Below, piece after piece: positions 62,656-64,000 of a stretch of DNA of 64,000 nucleotides. The notes under the pieces are model-generated. The model was not told where the DNA came from, ran no database searches, and saw only the letters and a list, made by a program, of their open reading frames with translations. The stretch's first letter is position 1, and each line of letters starts with the position of its first letter. The stretch is from Rhodospirillales bacterium (GTDB taxonomy: Bacteria; Pseudomonadota; Alphaproteobacteria; Rhodospirillales; WMHbin7), in the NCBI GenBank assembly GCA_016214125.1, contig JACRPC010000012.1, positions 1-64,000 of the forward strand, in the 5' to 3' direction. A program made the translations under genes and the position numbers.

Positions 62656-63488
62656 TTTATGAATACCATTGTCATCTTTTCCAAAATCAAATACGATATA
62701 ATAATACTCAATAAAAAAAACATGATGCCGGCCATGCGGCCAAACAATACCAATAATTTAATTTTTGCAATTATCATATATTGGCGATGAATTCTTTTGG
62801 CGCTGAATGACTGACAGATCGAATGAGTCAGCGTTATCCAGGCCGTGGCGACTACGACAACCGCCTGGAAATGGTAGAAAATGTCGATCATGTGGCTCAT
62901 ATTGTCTCGGCGCATATCGATCAGCCAGCGCGCGAAAACCTCGTCGAGCAACGGCACATGGCTCCTCAGGAAATCGTTCAAGGGAACCGTGTAATACAGC
63001 CAGACGCTCCGCTGGACGTGGCTCGCCATGCCGAAGCCGATGAGGAAGATGGCGTAGAGAAACAACAGGCCGGTCGTCCCCAGCATGATGTCGTAGCCCC
63101 ATTTGTTGGCGATGGCCTCGGCGCTCCCAGGAGCCGGAGCATCTGCGGATTTCCATTCGTGCCGTCGCCGCCAAGCCTCGATGGCGGCGCCCACCCCCGC
63201 CCCCATCGGACCGCCGGCCAGAAAGCCCAACCCGGCGCCCCCGATACGAGCATCCTTGGGCGCCCCCTCCGCCGCCTTGGGCGGTTGCGGAGCCAGCGGG
63301 TTGTAGGGCGGAAATTCGGTGCAGTATCGGATCGCAGCCTTCCCCAATCCAAGCAAACCTTCCTCCCAAAACAACCGCAAAACGGCCACCAGGAAGCGCC
63401 ATACCTTGGACCCGAAAGAAGGATTGCTCGTCGCCTCTTCGGTCTTGCCGGTGATCGGAGGGTCGGGGGCGTGCGGGGCCGCCGTCAC
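62652..63488 (-). CDS. Membrane protein, family unknown
   Basis: 278 residues from GTG 63488, which has AAGGAG seven bases upstream; an ATG at 63548 would add 20 residues. A Gly-rich segment (IGGAGLGFLAGGPMGAGVGAAIEA) resembles a glycine-zipper. Three strong membrane segments follow: GTTGLLFLYAIFLIGFGMA, AVVVVATAWITL and AGIMFFLLSIIISYLIL. The last third is AT-rich. First gene of the overlapping chain. Function unknown. Confidence 0.7.
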   Translation of the reverse strand: MTAAPHAPDPPITGKTEEATSNPSFGSKVWRFLVAVLRLFWEEGLLGLGKAAIRYCTEFPPYNPLAPQPPKAAEGAPKDARIGGAGLGFLAGGPMGAGVGAAIEAWRRRHEWKSADAPAPGSAEAIANKWGYDIMLGTTGLLFLYAIFLIGFGMASHVQRSVWLYYTVPLNDFLRSHVPLLDEVFARWLIDMRRDNMSHMIDIFYHFQAVVVVATAWITLTHSICQSFSAKRIHRQYMIIAKIKLLVLFGRMAGIMFFLLSIIISYLILEKMTMVFIK

Positions 63489-63705
63489 GATCCGCTCCTT
63501 CGATTGCGAGAACGCGGCGACATGCGAATTACCCCCCTTCTTAAGCATTCATCGACCGTCCGGCGTGCTGCACCTAAAACGGTAATCCACCGCAACCAAA
63601 AGTCAACACCAGCTCGCATTTGGATTGCAATCGGATTTCCAAATTGGTCCGGCGAAGTAGTGATCGGCGCCTCAATCTCCTTCCCCGCTTTGGCCCAATT
63701 CGTGG

Positions 63706-63738
63706 ATGCCCGGCGCGAAGGCCGGGCATGACGATGGG
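63706..63738. repeat. REP-like hairpin, copy 2
   Basis: ATGCCCGGC (63706-63714), loop GCGAAG, GCCGGGCAT (63721-63729): a perfect 9-bp stem. The right 23 bases (63716-63738) are the exact reverse complement of 55982-56004. Confidence 0.8.
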
Positions 63739-63810
63739 AGAGATCGGCGCGAAGGCCAAGGGATCGCCAAACGCCATCGGCATCACGAAGCGCCAAGGCA
63801 TTGCCCCCTT

Positions 63811-63840
63811 CATCCGTGTCGATCCGTGTCCACCCGTGTC
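63811..63840 (+). repeat. Three 10-bp tandem units
   Basis: CATCCGTGTC, GATCCGTGTC and CACCCGTGTC in succession. A short imperfect tandem array with no evident coding role. Confidence 0.6.
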
Positions 63841-63935
63841 CGATGTCACCATCGCCCCCGACATGGATCGGCATCGACAAACCCCGATGTGCCAATGGGC
63901 GGCTGAGAAACCTGGTCCGTTTGACCCTGACCTTG

Positions 63936-63983
63936 GAAATTCGGTGACAGGATACCGAAATTCGGTGACAGGATACGAATTTC
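63936..63983 (+). repeat. Two 20-bp direct repeats next to an inverted end
   Basis: GAAATTCGGTGACAGGATAC occurs at 63936-63955 and 63957-63976, followed by GAATTTC, which mirrors GAAATTC. I recall arrays of AATTCGGTGACAG-type repeats next to Y1-type (REP-associated) transposase genes; such a gene would lie just beyond the window. Confidence 0.6.
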
Positions 63984-64000
63984 TGCCCCTCTTCCCTACC

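Larger units (their letters stand above)
63549..64000. other. Non-coding right edge
   Basis: No gene is supported in these 450 bases. They hold a REP-like hairpin, a 10-bp tandem repeat and a 21-bp tandem repeat, listed separately. Confidence 0.5.

Noticed and set aside
1-64000. tRNA, rRNA, CRISPR arrays, prophage or integron features
   Set aside because: None recognised on reading both strands; only SRP RNA is supported. Weak tRNA-like folds could be missed without a covariance search.

Overview
The window is about 64 kb of very GC-rich chromosomal DNA from an alphaproteobacterium, most likely of the Rhodospirillales. The grounds are the ribosomal/replication order rpsF-rpsR-DUF2232-rplI-dnaB-alr, an alphaproteobacterial-type ATP synthase inhibitor (zeta, DUF1476), a Flp/CpaA pilus pair, three GGDEF proteins and a TAXI-type binding protein. 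The taxon is inferred from gene content and order only. No tRNA, rRNA, CRISPR array or prophage was seen; the one structural RNA is the small SRP RNA.

Layout. Positions 1-481 are an AT-rich foreign patch (start of an IS630-family transposase plus a remnant gene). From 489 to 12391 a leftward housekeeping superoperon runs from rpsF back to an SDR gene, tightly packed with many 4-nt overlaps and interrupted only by a methyltransferase gene flanked by two 85-bp direct repeats (9091-10074). From 12846 to 23685 come cpaA and a Flp pilin gene, two tandem STT3-like GT-C membrane proteins, a Crp-family regulator, an acid-ceramidase-like hydrolase, purB, an MNT/HEPN pair with a broken HEPN gene, a split aerotaxis-type PAS/MCP pair and the zeta inhibitor. 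From 24501 to 36377 lies a surface-glycan region: GT9, GT4, a TPR-SPINDLY O-GlcNAc-transferase-like protein, two related CgeB-like glycosyltransferases (one fused to a GT4 domain), and a heptose nucleotide set (HddC, HddA and a GDP-mannose-dehydratase-like enzyme).

From 36440 to 48247 are an oxygen-sensor-like MBL-GGDEF protein, glmS-glmU (UDP-GlcNAc supply), a cytochrome c, a TAXI binding protein, apt and phnN overlapping tail to tail, alaX, a PAS-GGDEF protein, a BrnT/BrnA toxin-antitoxin pair and an MFS transporter. The most unusual locus is 48395-54395: a TPR-plus-beta-barrel outer-membrane protein followed by four secreted proline-rich proteins. These share near-identical N-terminal cassettes with paired cysteines, a common helical module, and a recurring short motif of the type PPP-x-N-N-D/E-F-G that in two cases is the very C-terminus. 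I do not recognise this as a described system.

From 54450 onward follow an AsmA-like protein, a DsbA/FrnE-like oxidoreductase, a membrane diguanylate cyclase, a cytochrome c'-like protein, and the leftward set recR-ybaB-dnaX behind the SRP RNA. A chain of four overlapping small genes (membrane protein, 50-aa membrane peptide, a protein resembling only the C-terminal part of the RTX acyltransferase HlyC, and a lipoprotein) lies at 61860-63488. The right edge is non-coding DNA with REP-like hairpins and tandem repeats, probably next to a transposase of the REP-associated type.
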